Source: Streptomyces sp. NBC_01235 (GTDB lineage: Bacteria; Actinomycetota; Actinomycetes; Streptomycetales; Streptomycetaceae). From it: a DNA stretch of 64,000 nt. Positions 16,571 through 25,582 of the stretch are shown here, piece after piece. The notes below the pieces were generated by a model that saw nothing but the letters and a program-made list of their open reading frames with translations, ran no database searches and was not told the origin of the DNA. Location: NCBI RefSeq assembly GCF_035989285.1, contig NZ_CP108513.1, positions 186,001 through 250,000 of the forward strand, written 5' to 3'. The position numbers and the translations under genes were made by a program. Position 1 is the stretch's first letter; every line of letters starts with the position of its first letter.

Positions 16571-18622
16571 GTGAATGCCCCTCATAGGGCGAGGCAGGTG
16601 CCCGAGGAGCCTTTGGGGGCTGTCGGGTACGCGGGTGTGCTGCGCGAGCTGCTTCCGATCGCACTGTGGCGAGAGGACGCGGACGGCCGCATCGTGGAGT
16701 GGTCGCTGGCCGCCCAGGATCTGCTCGGGTTCCAACCGCAGGACGTACTCGACCGGCCCGCGTCGGCCCTGCTCGTCCCCGACGGCAACCGCGAGCTGGC
16801 CGACCAGCTCACGCGTCGTGTCCAGGGCGGGGAGACTGTCGTCGGCACTCTGTCGGTGCGCCACCGCGACGGCCATCAGGTCACGATGGAAATGTGGATC
16901 GTGCCGGCCGCCGACGCGCAGGGGCGGCCCGGAGCACTGCTGATCGCCGTGGAGACTTCCCAGGTCCTGCGCATGCGGGATTCCCTGGCGGCCCTGGAGA
17001 GCCTCTTCAGCCAGTCCCCCATCGGTCTGGCCACCCTCGGTACCGATCTGCGCTTCCTGCGGGTCAACGACGCGCTCGCCCGGATGAACGGCGTCTCCGC
17101 CGCCGAGCATGTCGGCAGGCGGTTGACGGAGGTCGTCCCCGGCGTCAACGCCGTGGCTCTGGAGTCGACGATGCGGGAGGTACTGGACCGGGGCACGGCT
17201 GTCGTCGACGTCCGCCGCACCGGCCGGACCCCGGCGGACCCCCACCGTGAACGGACCTGGTCGTGCTCCTACGCCCCGCTGCTCGACGGCGCAGGCCGGA
17301 CACTGGGCCTGATCGCCTCCCTCATCGACATCACGGAGAGCCAGCAGGCCGAACGCGACGCCGCACGCGCCCGCCGCCGGTTCGCGCTGCTGGCGGAGGC
17401 CGGCACCCGGATCGGCACCACCCTGGACCTGCGGCAGACCTCCGAGGAGATCGTGCAGATGCTGGTGCCCCAGCTCGCGGACTCCGCCGACGTGCAGCTC
17501 CTCGAAGAGGTCATGGCACCCGACGAGTCCACCGCGGCCACGCACGGCGTGGTCCGGCGGATGGCGGCCCTCTTCCCCGACCCGTCCGCCCCTACGGCGA
17601 AGCTGCTCCCGGGAATGACGTCCCGGATCTCACGCGGCTCCCTGTACGAACGAGTCATCGCCGACGGCCGTCCCACCAACCTCCACCGGTCGGACGTGCC
17701 GGCGCTGGTCACAGATCCCCGCGACGGCGAGCTGCGCGCCTACCTCATGAGCCTGGGCTCGGCAAGGCTGGTCCCGCTGGTCGCCCGGGGCAAGGTGCTC
17801 GGCGCGATCGTGGTGACGCGGCTTCGCAGCCGTGAGCCCTTCGACGAGCAGGACTGCGTGCTCGTCGACGAGCTGGCGGCGCGCGCCGCCCTGAACATCG
17901 ACAACGCGCTCATGTACACCCGGCAGCGTGCGGCGGCCCTCACCCTGCAGCGCAGTCTGACCAACAGCGCGCTGCCCGCCGTCCCCGGTCTGGAGCTCAC
18001 GGGGCGCTACCTGCCCGCCAGCGAACACGACGTCGGCGGCGACTGGTTCGACGTCATCGCGCTGCCCGAGGACCGGACCGGACTCGTCATCGGGGACGTC
18101 ATGGGGCACGGCATCCACGCCGCGGCGATCATGGGCCAGCTCCGTGCGGCGGTGCGGACGCTCGCCCGGCACGGCATCGATCCGGCCCACATGCTGCGCT
18201 CGCTGGACGCCGTCGTGGCCGACATGGGCGAGGATCAGATGGCGACCTGTGTCTACGCCGTCCACGATCCCGCCTCCCGTGGGTGCCTCGTCGCCAGGGC
18301 CGGTCACCCCCCACCGGCCGTGGTGGCGCCCGGCGGTGCGATCACCTTCCTCGACGGCTCGCCGGGAACCCCGCTGGGAACGGGAGGACACCAGTTCGGA
18401 ACCGAAGAGGTCCCGTTGCCGCCGGGCAGCCTGCTCGTCCTGTACACGGACGGGCTCATCGAAGCACGCGGCAGGGACCTCGATCAGGGCCTCGACCGGC
18501 TCGCACGGGCTCTGCGACGCCCCGGACAGCCGCTCACCGCGCTGTGCGACGGCGTCCTCGAACAGATGCTGCCGCACCCCGCCCAGGACGACGTCGCGGT
18601 ACTGATGGCCCGACCGCAATGA
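16571..18622 (+). CDS. PAS-PAS-GAF-PP2C (SpoIIE/RsbU-type) serine phosphatase
   Basis: A 683-residue signalling phosphatase; the start at GTG 16571 is set by GGGGAGG. Residues ~20-135 and ~145-265 are PAS domains (REDADGRIVEWSLAAQDLLG; LFSQSPIGLATLGTDLRFL). Residues ~285-440 are a GAF domain. Residues ~455-683 are a PP2C-like phosphatase with the metal-binding motifs VGGDWFDVI, GDVMGHGIHAA, GHPPP, LVLYTDGLIEAR and DDVAVLMAR. Such proteins dephosphorylate anti-anti-sigma factors in Streptomyces stress and development signalling. No anti-sigma or anti-anti-sigma gene is adjacent, so the partner is elsewhere. All metal-ligand Asp residues are present, so it should be active. Confidence 0.92.
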   Translation: MNAPHRARQVPEEPLGAVGYAGVLRELLPIALWREDADGRIVEWSLAAQDLLGFQPQDVLDRPASALLVPDGNRELADQLTRRVQGGETVVGTLSVRHRDGHQVTMEMWIVPAADAQGRPGALLIAVETSQVLRMRDSLAALESLFSQSPIGLATLGTDLRFLRVNDALARMNGVSAAEHVGRRLTEVVPGVNAVALESTMREVLDRGTAVVDVRRTGRTPADPHRERTWSCSYAPLLDGAGRTLGLIASLIDITESQQAERDAARARRRFALLAEAGTRIGTTLDLRQTSEEIVQMLVPQLADSADVQLLEEVMAPDESTAATHGVVRRMAALFPDPSAPTAKLLPGMTSRISRGSLYERVIADGRPTNLHRSDVPALVTDPRDGELRAYLMSLGSARLVPLVARGKVLGAIVVTRLRSREPFDEQDCVLVDELAARAALNIDNALMYTRQRAAALTLQRSLTNSALPAVPGLELTGRYLPASEHDVGGDWFDVIALPEDRTGLVIGDVMGHGIHAAAIMGQLRAAVRTLARHGIDPAHMLRSLDAVVADMGEDQMATCVYAVHDPASRGCLVARAGHPPPAVVAPGGAITFLDGSPGTPLGTGGHQFGTEEVPLPPGSLLVLYTDGLIEARGRDLDQGLDRLARALRRPGQPLTALCDGVLEQMLPHPAQDDVAVLMARPQ

Positions 18623-18843
18623 CCCGCCGTGACCGTCGCCGCGCACGGCGGCATCTCATGCGCCACGTCCGCTGCGGGCATCGGCGAGAAAAGCCTCGGC
18701 CCGGGGCACCATTCGCCCTGCTGACGTGCCTGTCGATCATGAGCAGCGCGAGTCCGGCATCTCCGGAACACCCGCAGTCACGGCGTGCAGGAAAGGACAT
18801 CGGAGACGCGAATTCGGGGTACCCGCCATTGCGGAGGTTCCCC

Positions 18844-19200
18844 ATGTTCGAGGTTGGCGATATCCGCGAATGGCGCGGTCACGACGTGGTTGACCCGCGG
18901 GGGCACAAGATCGGCGTCCTCGAATCGGTCTACGTGGACACCGGGACGGACAGGCCGTGCTTCGCCACGGTGATCGTCGGTCTTCCCACCCGACGCCGCC
19001 TGGTGTTCGTGCCACTGCGCGGAGCGACCGTCGGTCCGGGGTATCTGAAGGTCGTCCACAGCAAGCCCGCGGTGAAAAGGGCCCCGGCCATCGACGTCGA
19101 CGGCGAGCTGCGTGCCCAGGATGAACCGAAGGTGTTCGCACACTACGAACTGGACTATGCGCCGGGCGCCGGCGGCGAGCGACGACTTGCCCGCCGCTGA
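18844..19200 (+). CDS. PRC-barrel domain protein
   Basis: A 118-residue protein with one PRC-barrel (~residues 3-80). It opens MFEVGDIREWRGHDVVDPRG and contains KIGVLESVYVDTGT and RRLVFVPLRGATVG. PRC-barrels bind RNA (RimM) or act as small regulatory or photosystem-related modules; stand-alone actinomycete versions are of unknown function and often stress-linked. GGAGG lies 6 bases upstream of ATG 18844. It is followed 25 bases later by a small hydrophobic protein, probably in one operon, and preceded by a sensory phosphatase, a context consistent with stress response. Confidence 0.85.
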   Translation: MFEVGDIREWRGHDVVDPRGHKIGVLESVYVDTGTDRPCFATVIVGLPTRRRLVFVPLRGATVGPGYLKVVHSKPAVKRAPAIDVDGELRAQDEPKVFAHYELDYAPGAGGERRLARR

Positions 19201-19225
19201 GGCGCCGACACCGTCGGGAGTGCCC

Positions 19226-19399
19226 ATGACCCTGTTTCTGTTCCTGATCCTCGTGGCCCTCGTCCTGGGCATCATCGGGTTCGCGGCCAACGGGTTGTTC
19301 TACTTGCTGATCATCGGCGCCGCCGTTCTCCTCGCCGATCTCTGCTACGCCGCGTTTCGTTTCCGCCGCGGCGGAGGCAAGCACCGTATCGCCCGTTGA
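19226..19399 (+). CDS. Small hydrophobic membrane protein
   Basis: A 57-residue protein with two hydrophobic helices (MTLFLFLILVALVLGIIGFA; LFYLLIIGAAVLLADLCYAA) and a basic tail (FRFRRGGGKHRIAR). GGGAG lies upstream of the ATG. Similar short 'hydrophobic proteins' are widespread in Streptomyces without known function. Probably cotranscribed with the PRC-barrel gene. Confidence 0.7.
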   Translation: MTLFLFLILVALVLGIIGFAANGLFYLLIIGAAVLLADLCYAAFRFRRGGGKHRIAR

Positions 19400-19435
19400 C
19401 TGCCTTCGTCCCTGCCCTGAGCCATGACTCCCACC

Positions 19436-19465
19436 GGGCCACCTGGGCCACCTGGGCCACCTGGG
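19436..19465 (+). repeat. 9-bp tandem repeat
   Basis: Three exact copies of GGGCCACCT followed by a partial unit. It lies in the 352-base gap 19400-19751, which otherwise holds no recognisable gene; the end of the gap carries the ribosome site of the excalibur gene. Confidence 0.8.
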
Positions 19466-19751
19466 TACGGGGCGGCAGCCTGGAGGGTGGCACGGCTTGA
19501 GGTTCGGTGTGCCTCGTGGAGCAGCAGAGGAGCCGACGGTCACGTATCCACGCACACGCTGCCCCACATACCGCGCCCCGAGCACTCTCCCCCTCCCCCG
19601 CTTTCCGCCAGCTTCACGAGGCCTTCGACGTGGCCGGCGGCGTGGGATCCGCCGCCAAGCCATACGGCGTAGCAGAACAGGGCCGGGCAGCAGCGGTGTC
19701 CATAGGCTCACGATGACGGCCCACATGCCCTCGAATCGAAAGGAACGGCTC

Positions 19752-20156
19752 ATGCGGATACGTGCCGGACTCACCGCCGCGGTAACGGTGATCCTCACCG
19801 CCGGACCGGTTGCGGGCCTCGCGCACGCCCAGTCCGATCTGAACTGCAGCGACTTCGCCTTCCAGGAGGACGCCCAGGCGGAACTGAGGCGCGATCCCAG
19901 TGATCCGAACCGGCTGGACGAAGACCGGGGGCCGGACGACGGCATCGCGTGCGAGGTCCTGCCCCACCGCAATGCCGTGAGCTCAACGGCGTCCGCGGTT
20001 CCGACACGGGGCGTCCAGGGCGGCGCGGGCGGGAGCACGGCTCCCGCCGACTTCGCACGGCCCCTGGGAATGGGCCTGACGTTGGGCGCCCTGGGGGTGA
20101 CGGCCAGTTACCTGGTCCGTCGGCACCGACGATCCGTCGGGCCCCACAGGCGTTGA
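19752..20156 (+). CDS. Secreted/anchored excalibur calcium-binding domain protein
   Basis: A 134-residue protein. Residues 1-29 are a signal peptide (LTAAVTVILTAGPVAGLAHA). Residues ~31-75 form an excalibur domain: DLNCSDFAFQEDAQAEL with DEDRGPDDGIACEVL, where the Asp-rich loop resembles calcium-binding EF loops and the two Cys would pair. A Gly/Ser/Thr linker leads to a hydrophobic helix (~105-122, MGLTLGALGVTASYLV) and a basic tail, so it is probably anchored facing outward. Start ATG 19752 is preceded by AAAGGAA. The partner and role of excalibur proteins are unknown. Confidence 0.85.
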   Translation: MRIRAGLTAAVTVILTAGPVAGLAHAQSDLNCSDFAFQEDAQAELRRDPSDPNRLDEDRGPDDGIACEVLPHRNAVSSTASAVPTRGVQGGAGGSTAPADFARPLGMGLTLGALGVTASYLVRRHRRSVGPHRR

Positions 20157-20786
20157 ACACACACTCTCCGCCGATTCCACCGGCGAGCTCGTCTATGGCT
20201 CCCGACGAAACGGGTGGGCCACCCATACGAAGGGCTCCTCCGGTCTCGAAGAAGAACGCAGGAAAGTCTGAGTGGCCGGGCAAACGGTCCGTACCTGGCC
20301 GCGGTCCGGCGGCCTTTCGGGTGACCGGCGCTCGAACAGCCACGGAAGACGCCGCAGGGCCGGCGCCCCCTCACGCGAGTCCTCACTGCGGGCAGGGAAG
20401 CGGCGCTCGACCTCCCCAGGTATCGCGCCGCTTCCTGCCAGCGCGCTTCGACTACCCAGGAGTTCCGGCTCCACGCCCGCCCAATCCTATGAAGGCGCCA
20501 CGCGGAGAACACATGCGTTCACACGTGGAGGTACCGTTTCGTCCTGTCCGCGGCGGCCCCCGGGTCCCGGTCGGCCCAGCACGCGGGTGGGGGTGCCCCG
20601 GGGTGGTTGTCACCGGGGTCGGAGCCCGCCGGTGGACGCCCCGGACCCCTTTCTTCTCCCCTCCCCCGGACTCTGCTTGGGCAGCGACGACCACGGTCGC
20701 GCTCAGGTTGGCCTGGACGCTCTCGGCGCACATGCCCGAGAGGTGTGCGACACCACCGACCCCGCTCGCGCGCGGAGGGGACGACG
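20157..20786. other. Gene-free stretch, 630 bases
   Basis: All frames give Arg/Pro/Gly-rich translations typical of non-coding high-GC DNA. I see no RNA gene or repeat. Confidence 0.45.
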
Positions 20787-21311
20787 TCAGTCACCGGAGG
20801 TCGGTGTGGGGGCGTAGGGCTCGATCTCCCGCCACGGCGGCGGTCCTCCCAGCTGCCGGTCGATGGGCTGCTGGGAGCCGTCGAGGGAGCGGCGGGCCGC
20901 GTTGACGAAGGCGAGCTGTCCCGATGCGAGATCTGCCATGATCTGCTGAAGGTCGTTGCGGTTCTTCGGTCCGCGGTCGGCGGCCAGGAGCGCGAACCGG
21001 CCGACGGCATCGGCCAGGTCACCGGCGGCGTTCGCGACGTCGCGGTCGGCGACCAGACTGAGCGAGGTCAACGCCGCGTTGAAGGACGGCCAGTCGGCGT
21101 TGTTGGGCCGGTCGTCGAGGTACGCCTCACGCAAGTCGATCTCGACGGCGGTGAACTCCTTCAGGAACGCTCCGTAGGCCGCCGTCTGGGTGTCGCGCAG
21201 CCATTGCTGATTCTGGCTGCGGCGGCCGAAGAAGCCACCCACCACGATGCCGATGACGGTTGCGGCGGCGCCGACGCTCGTGGACATCAGAGCATCCCAT
21301 GGGGCGGCCAA
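20787..21311 (-). CDS. Hypothetical single-pass membrane protein
   Basis: About 174 residues from the TTG at 21311. This start is decided by a strong AAGGAGG at 21326-21320, eight bases upstream; ATGs at 21374 and 21287 have no such site. An N-terminal membrane helix (TSVGAAATVIGIVVGGFFG) is followed by RRSQNQQWLRDTQTAAYGAF and a helical cytoplasmic part with LREAYLDD, AGDLADAVGRF and LASGQLAFVNAARRSL. The layout is common to Streptomyces membrane proteins of unknown function. It stands alone. Confidence 0.75.
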   Translation of the reverse strand: MAAPWDALMSTSVGAAATVIGIVVGGFFGRRSQNQQWLRDTQTAAYGAFLKEFTAVEIDLREAYLDDRPNNADWPSFNAALTSLSLVADRDVANAAGDLADAVGRFALLAADRGPKNRNDLQQIMADLASGQLAFVNAARRSLDGSQQPIDRQLGGPPPWREIEPYAPTPTSGD

Positions 21312-21588
21312 ATCGGATTCCTCCTTCAGCGCGGTGGCTGTGACCGCGGTCAGCGTGCGCGATGACGTGTCCATTCTTGATCAGGAGGTCTGCCTTGCGG
21401 GGCCGAATTCGGTGGTCGGGTGGTGGCTGAGGTTGCCCCCGACGTCAGGCCGGTCGACGATGGCGGGCGCGACTGTGTCGGCAGGCCCGCGCTGAATCGT
21501 CGCCGCCGGCGGACTCGGCAGGGCGCGGCACGGCGTCACCAGGACGGCCACGGGCCCCGGGCCGACCGTATGGCAAGACCTGCGCACA

Positions 21589-23085
21589 TCACTTGCAGTA
21601 GACGTCGTGGTCCGGCCGCTCGCCCGTGGACAGGAACTGCGAAACGATGTGGTCACCGCACGCGTTGCCGTTGGCCAGGTAGGCGTCGTGGCCGGTGGAG
21701 TTCACCGTCACCAGGACGGCGCGGTCGCCCAGGGCCGCGCGGAGCTTGCGGGCGCCGGCGAGCGGGGTCGCCACGTCACGCTCGTTCTGCACGAGCAGAA
21801 CATTCGCCGGTCCCCGGCCGGTGATCCGCACGGGCTGTTGCCGGGGACGCGGCCAGGCGGCGCAGAGCATCGCGTTCCTCGGCATCCCGGCGGTCAGCGG
21901 ATACTTCACCCGACTCTGGGAGACACCCTTCTCGTACGCGGCGGCCGAGGTGGGCCAGGCGCTGTCGCTGCAGATTGTCGCCGCGCCGACTGCGGCCGCG
22001 TTCTGCAGCAGCGCCTCCGGCGGTGCGGGCGGCGGGGGCGGCACCGTGCCCTGCCGTGCCGCTCGGATCAGTTGGGCCAGGGTCGGGAATTGGTCGGGGT
22101 CGTAGAAGGAGTCCAGCATGCTCTGACGCAGCGTGGTGCCGTTGAGCACCTCCGGGTTGGCGCCGGGCCACGGCAGCGGTGCGCGATCGAGCCGCGCGGC
22201 GAGACCGAGCAGGACCGACCGCACTGCCGCCGGGGTGTCTGCCACCCGGTCGGGGTTGCCGGGCGCGGACGCCCACCTCGCGAACTCGGCGAACACGTCC
22301 TCGACGCCCTGCTCGAACCCGGCGAGCCAGGCACGGGCGACCTGCGTGCGGCCGAAGTCGCCGGTGGGGTCCAGATTGCTGTCCAGCACGACGCGGTCGG
22401 TGCGGTGCGGGAACAACTCGCTGTAGACCGCTCCGATGTACGAACCGTACGAGACGCCCCACGCGGAGATCCTCCGCTCGCCGAGCGCGGCCCGGATGCG
22501 ATCGATGTCGCGGGCGTTGTCCGCGGTGCTGATGTGCCGCAGCAACTCGCTGCCGTTGCGCGCACAGGCGTCCGCCGTCCGGCGTGCGGTGACCATGTTC
22601 TCGGAGATGGAACCGTCGGGGCCGGGCCAGGGGCGCAGCCTGGAGGTCGCCAGGTCGGCGTGGGCGAGTTTGCAGTCGACGGGGGCCGAGGGTGCGTTAC
22701 CGCGTGGAGCGAACCCGATGAGGTCGTAGGCGTCGCGCACGTCCTGCGGTAACCGCTGCCCCTTCTCCGACGGCTCGTCGAGGCTGGAGCCGCCCGGTCC
22801 GCCGGGGATCAGCAACAGTGCCCCTCGACGGGCCCCGGATTTCTCGCTCGCGATACGGGAGACAGCGATGCCGATCTTCCGGCCGTCCGGGTCGGAGTAG
22901 TCCATCGGCACGTAGACGGTCGCGCATTTCTGACGAGGATCGAGCCCGCTCCCCTCGCACTTGCTCCATTTGAGAGGCTGGGCCGATGCGGTAGCCGTGG
23001 CGGGCGCGACCAAGCTGAGGATGACGCCGATGCCGGCCGCCAGGGCGGCGCCACTCGTGACCTGCTTCTTGGTGATCTGCTTCAT
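21589..23085 (-). CDS. Secreted S33-family tripeptidyl aminopeptidase / alpha/beta hydrolase (Tap-like)
   Basis: A 498-residue secreted enzyme. Residues 1-33 are a signal peptide (basic N-terminus MKQITKKQ, hydrophobic core, SAQ). The oxyanion region LLIPGGPGGSS, nucleophile elbow GVSYGSYIG, acid VQNERDVATP and histidine NSTGHDAYL give a complete Ser-Asp-His triad. The family, typified by the Streptomyces Tap/SlpD/SlpE proteases, removes tripeptides from N-termini of secreted proteins. The C-terminal TAP-like domain (~400-498) is present with its Cys pair. It stands alone. The same frame is open far upstream of the ATG, but the signal peptide fixes the start. Confidence 0.9.
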   Translation of the reverse strand: MKQITKKQVTSGAALAAGIGVILSLVAPATATASAQPLKWSKCEGSGLDPRQKCATVYVPMDYSDPDGRKIGIAVSRIASEKSGARRGALLLIPGGPGGSSLDEPSEKGQRLPQDVRDAYDLIGFAPRGNAPSAPVDCKLAHADLATSRLRPWPGPDGSISENMVTARRTADACARNGSELLRHISTADNARDIDRIRAALGERRISAWGVSYGSYIGAVYSELFPHRTDRVVLDSNLDPTGDFGRTQVARAWLAGFEQGVEDVFAEFARWASAPGNPDRVADTPAAVRSVLLGLAARLDRAPLPWPGANPEVLNGTTLRQSMLDSFYDPDQFPTLAQLIRAARQGTVPPPPPAPPEALLQNAAAVGAATICSDSAWPTSAAAYEKGVSQSRVKYPLTAGMPRNAMLCAAWPRPRQQPVRITGRGPANVLLVQNERDVATPLAGARKLRAALGDRAVLVTVNSTGHDAYLANGNACGDHIVSQFLSTGERPDHDVYCK

Positions 23086-23394
23086 GCCGACGAGCTTCGC
23101 CTGGCAAGCCCACCCCGGCCATCCGGGGAACAACCCATTCCCATGCGGGTTTACCCCAGTCCGGCGTTCGGGTTCACCCCCGGCACAGCCCCTTTGGCTC
23201 AGTGAGCGCATGTCGACAAGGGGCAGGCCGAACAGCCGGCAAAGGATCAGTACGCGTAGGGGTCCCCACACGTCCTGAGCCACCGTCGGTTTCCGGCCGT
23301 GCGCGCCGCATGCGTCGTGACCGGCCCGAGCCGGGGCTGGTGTCACGGAGGGGGCGTGCGCCGCTCCGGACGCTGTGGCAGGCAGGATGGGAGC
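23086..23394. other. Intergenic stretch, 309 bases
   Basis: Divergent promoter region of the peptidase and MhuD-like genes. No other gene or clear operator recognised. Confidence 0.4.
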
Positions 23395-23718
23395 ATGAGC
23401 GTAGTCAAGATCAATGTACTGACCGTCCCGGCGGAGCAACGGGAGACCCTCGAGAAGCGGTTCGCCGCCCGAGCCCAGGCCGTCGAGAACTCCGACGGCT
23501 TCGAGTGGTTCGAGCTTCTCCGCCCTGTCGAGGGCACCGACACCTACCTCGTCTACACGCGGTGGCGTGACGAGGAGTCGTTCCAGGCGTGGCTCGAAGG
23601 CCCGATGAAGGCGGCGCACCGGGGCGGGGCGGAAGGCGAACGGCCCAAGCCCGCGGCTTCCGCCTCCACCCTCTGGTCCTTCGAGGTGGTGCAGCAGGCA
23701 GCGCCCAAGGCCGAGTAG
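23395..23718 (+). CDS. MhuD-like heme-degrading monooxygenase (ABM fold)
   Basis: A 107-residue protein with the antibiotic-biosynthesis-monooxygenase fold. It resembles mycobacterial MhuD in order and length: VVKINVLTVPA, LEKRFAARAQAVENSDGF, ELLRPVEGTDTYLVYTRW, FQAWLEGPMKAAH. Counting from the ATG puts Asn at 7, Trp at 66 and His at 75, the same numbers as the MhuD catalytic Asn7, Trp66 and His75. The family opens heme with O2 to release iron without carbon monoxide. GGGAG precedes the ATG. No heme importer is adjacent. Identification is by motif memory, not search. Confidence 0.85.
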   Translation: MSVVKINVLTVPAEQRETLEKRFAARAQAVENSDGFEWFELLRPVEGTDTYLVYTRWRDEESFQAWLEGPMKAAHRGGAEGERPKPAASASTLWSFEVVQQAAPKAE

Positions 23719-23914
23719 TCCGTCTCGGTGGCGGCACCTCCCGTCCGATCGGCGGAAGGTGCCGTCGCCTCGATGAAACGGCCGCACCCGTCGTCCTGCC
23801 GCGTGGCTGCGGCAGCACCCGGTGGTGACCGCCACGTTCTCAGCCCTGTGTCGAAGCGACGGCTGAGCGCCCTGGCGTCCACCCGCCCGTGGCCGTTGCC
23901 CGGTCCGGCCAGGC

Positions 23915-24153
23915 TGCACGCCCGTGTGATGGACAACGATCTCGGTCAGGATCGGTGTGTACTGCTCCGTCGAGACCTGCCCGGCGAGCGCCACCCGGAG
24001 GCGGGAGGTCGTGACGCTGCCGAGGCCGGTCACGGTGAGGTCGTGTCCGATGCCGGCGTCGTGGTTCGCGAAGGTCGCCCATCGGCCTGTCATGGGGTCC
24101 CACCGCTGCAACTCGAAGGTCCGCACCCGCGGGTGGGCGCCCGCGTGCTGCAT
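23915..24153 (-). pseudogene. F5/8 type C (CBM32-like) domain remnant of a secreted glycosidase
   Basis: The minus strand reads VRTFELQRWDPMTGRWATFA, NHDAGIGHDLTV and TTSRLRVALAG, then YTPILTEIVVHHTG, the end of a discoidin-type sugar-binding domain often found at the C-terminus of Streptomyces glycosidases. The catalytic part is missing and there is no start codon. Flanks up to 24391 hold nothing recognisable. Confidence 0.6.
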
Positions 24154-24391
24154 CCCGCAGGCGAACGGGGCACGGGAGCAGACCGAGAGGATGACCGCCT
24201 CACGCCACGAACAGGTTCTGCGGGTCCTGGACGCAGCCCGATTCCCCCAGGCCGTGGATCGCGCGCTGTGTGGCCTGGAGGTCGCCGCCACCCGGTACGC
24301 CCCCTGAGACCGCGCCGTCGCCTCGCCCACGGCGCCGGTCATACTGCCCGCCAACCACTGTCTTCCCAGCAGAGAGACCTCAGAACTCACC

Positions 24392-25462
24392 ATGACCGAG
24401 CAAGTTCTCCATCGTGTTGCCGGATACGAGCAGTGGTTCAACACTCTCTTCGAGCAGTACTTCGACACGTTGGGCGTCAGGCTCGACGCGCCGTCGTTCA
24501 GCCGTTTCACCCCGGAGTGCCTGGCGTTGGTGCGGGATCTTTCCTTGCGCGGCGGCAAACGGATGCGGGTCGTCCTGCTTCACGAGGCGGCTCGCCTGGT
24601 GACTGCCGAGCCCGTCGAAGGACTCGACGCCGCGGCGCTGAGCATCGAGCTGCTGCAGACCCACGGCCTGGTCCACGACGACCTCATCGACGACAGCCCC
24701 ACGCGCCGGGGCGGCCCTTCCACCTACTACGCCTACCGCGATCGCTTCCCCCACCACCCGCGGACGGCACTCGGCCTCAGCGTCCTCGCGGGCGACCTCG
24801 CACTCGCCCTGTCCTTGCGGGCCCTCCTCGACGCGAAGGTGCCTGTCGCGATGCGTCAGGCCATGGTCGAGGTACAGACACGGGCGGCGGCCGACACGTT
24901 CGTGGGCCAGATCGTCGACATGGAACGCGACTTCATGACGGCGCCGGACGACGACGTCCTGCACTGCGTGGCCGACTACAAGTCCGCCCGCTACTCGGTT
25001 CTCGCGCCCATGCAGCTCGGGCTGCTGGCAGCAGGTGAGCAGCCGGCGCTCTTCGAGCGGGAACTGCGCCGCTATGCGCGGCTGGTCGGGATCTGCGGGC
25101 AGATGCGCGACGACTACCTGGACCTGTTCGGGGACGCAGCCGTCATGGGCAAGCCGACCGGCGGCGACATCCGCGACGGAAAACACAGCTACGCCGTCAG
25201 CGCCCTGCTGTCCGCCGTGAGCGGCGCCGAACGTGCCGTGGTGGAAGCCGCGCTCGGCGACCCGTCCCGCACTCCGGAGACCGTCACCGCCGTACGGGAG
25301 ATCGCCGAAGCCCGCGGTGTGGCGGTCACGATGCAGGAGGCCATGCGGCGTCACGCGGAGCGGGCTTCCGCGGTGGCCGCCGGGTGGCGGCCACGGTGGC
25401 GTGAGGAGGCGGTGACCTTCTTCGAGCGCCTGCCGCAGTGGAGCGTTGAGCGAGCCATGTGA
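24392..25462 (+). CDS. Polyprenyl synthetase (trans-isoprenyl diphosphate synthase)
   Basis: A 356-residue all-helical enzyme. GGKRMR (~54-59), the first Asp-rich motif DDLIDD (96-101), KPTGGDIRDGK and the second motif DDYLD (~240) are all present, so it should condense IPP with an allylic diphosphate. The residues four and five positions before the first motif are Gly and His, not the aromatic pair of FPP synthases, which favours a C20 or longer product; that is inference. No terpene cyclase, phytoene synthase or UbiA gene adjoins, so its pathway partner is elsewhere. Downstream lies an acyltransferase remnant on the other strand. Confidence 0.9.
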   Translation: MTEQVLHRVAGYEQWFNTLFEQYFDTLGVRLDAPSFSRFTPECLALVRDLSLRGGKRMRVVLLHEAARLVTAEPVEGLDAAALSIELLQTHGLVHDDLIDDSPTRRGGPSTYYAYRDRFPHHPRTALGLSVLAGDLALALSLRALLDAKVPVAMRQAMVEVQTRAAADTFVGQIVDMERDFMTAPDDDVLHCVADYKSARYSVLAPMQLGLLAAGEQPALFERELRRYARLVGICGQMRDDYLDLFGDAAVMGKPTGGDIRDGKHSYAVSALLSAVSGAERAVVEAALGDPSRTPETVTAVREIAEARGVAVTMQEAMRRHAERASAVAAGWRPRWREEAVTFFERLPQWSVERAM

Positions 25463-25582
25463 CCACCAGCGCACGGGTCATGGACGTGGCGCGCCCGGCC
25501 GGTGCATGCCCCGCGGGCGCGGGGTCTGTGCCGGGGGCCGACCAAGTCCGTCGGCCGGGGCGCCGTCCCGCGCGACCGCTGA

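Noticed and set aside
19436..19465. Possible CRISPR or regulatory array
   Set aside because: Three contiguous 9-bp units without spacers are a simple tandem repeat; no cas gene is present.
21589..24558. A 989-codon minus-strand open frame
   Set aside because: Only the part up to 23085 is a gene (signal peptide and peptidase). The upstream part crosses the MhuD-like gene on the other strand and includes an F5/8C remnant; openness is a high-GC artefact.
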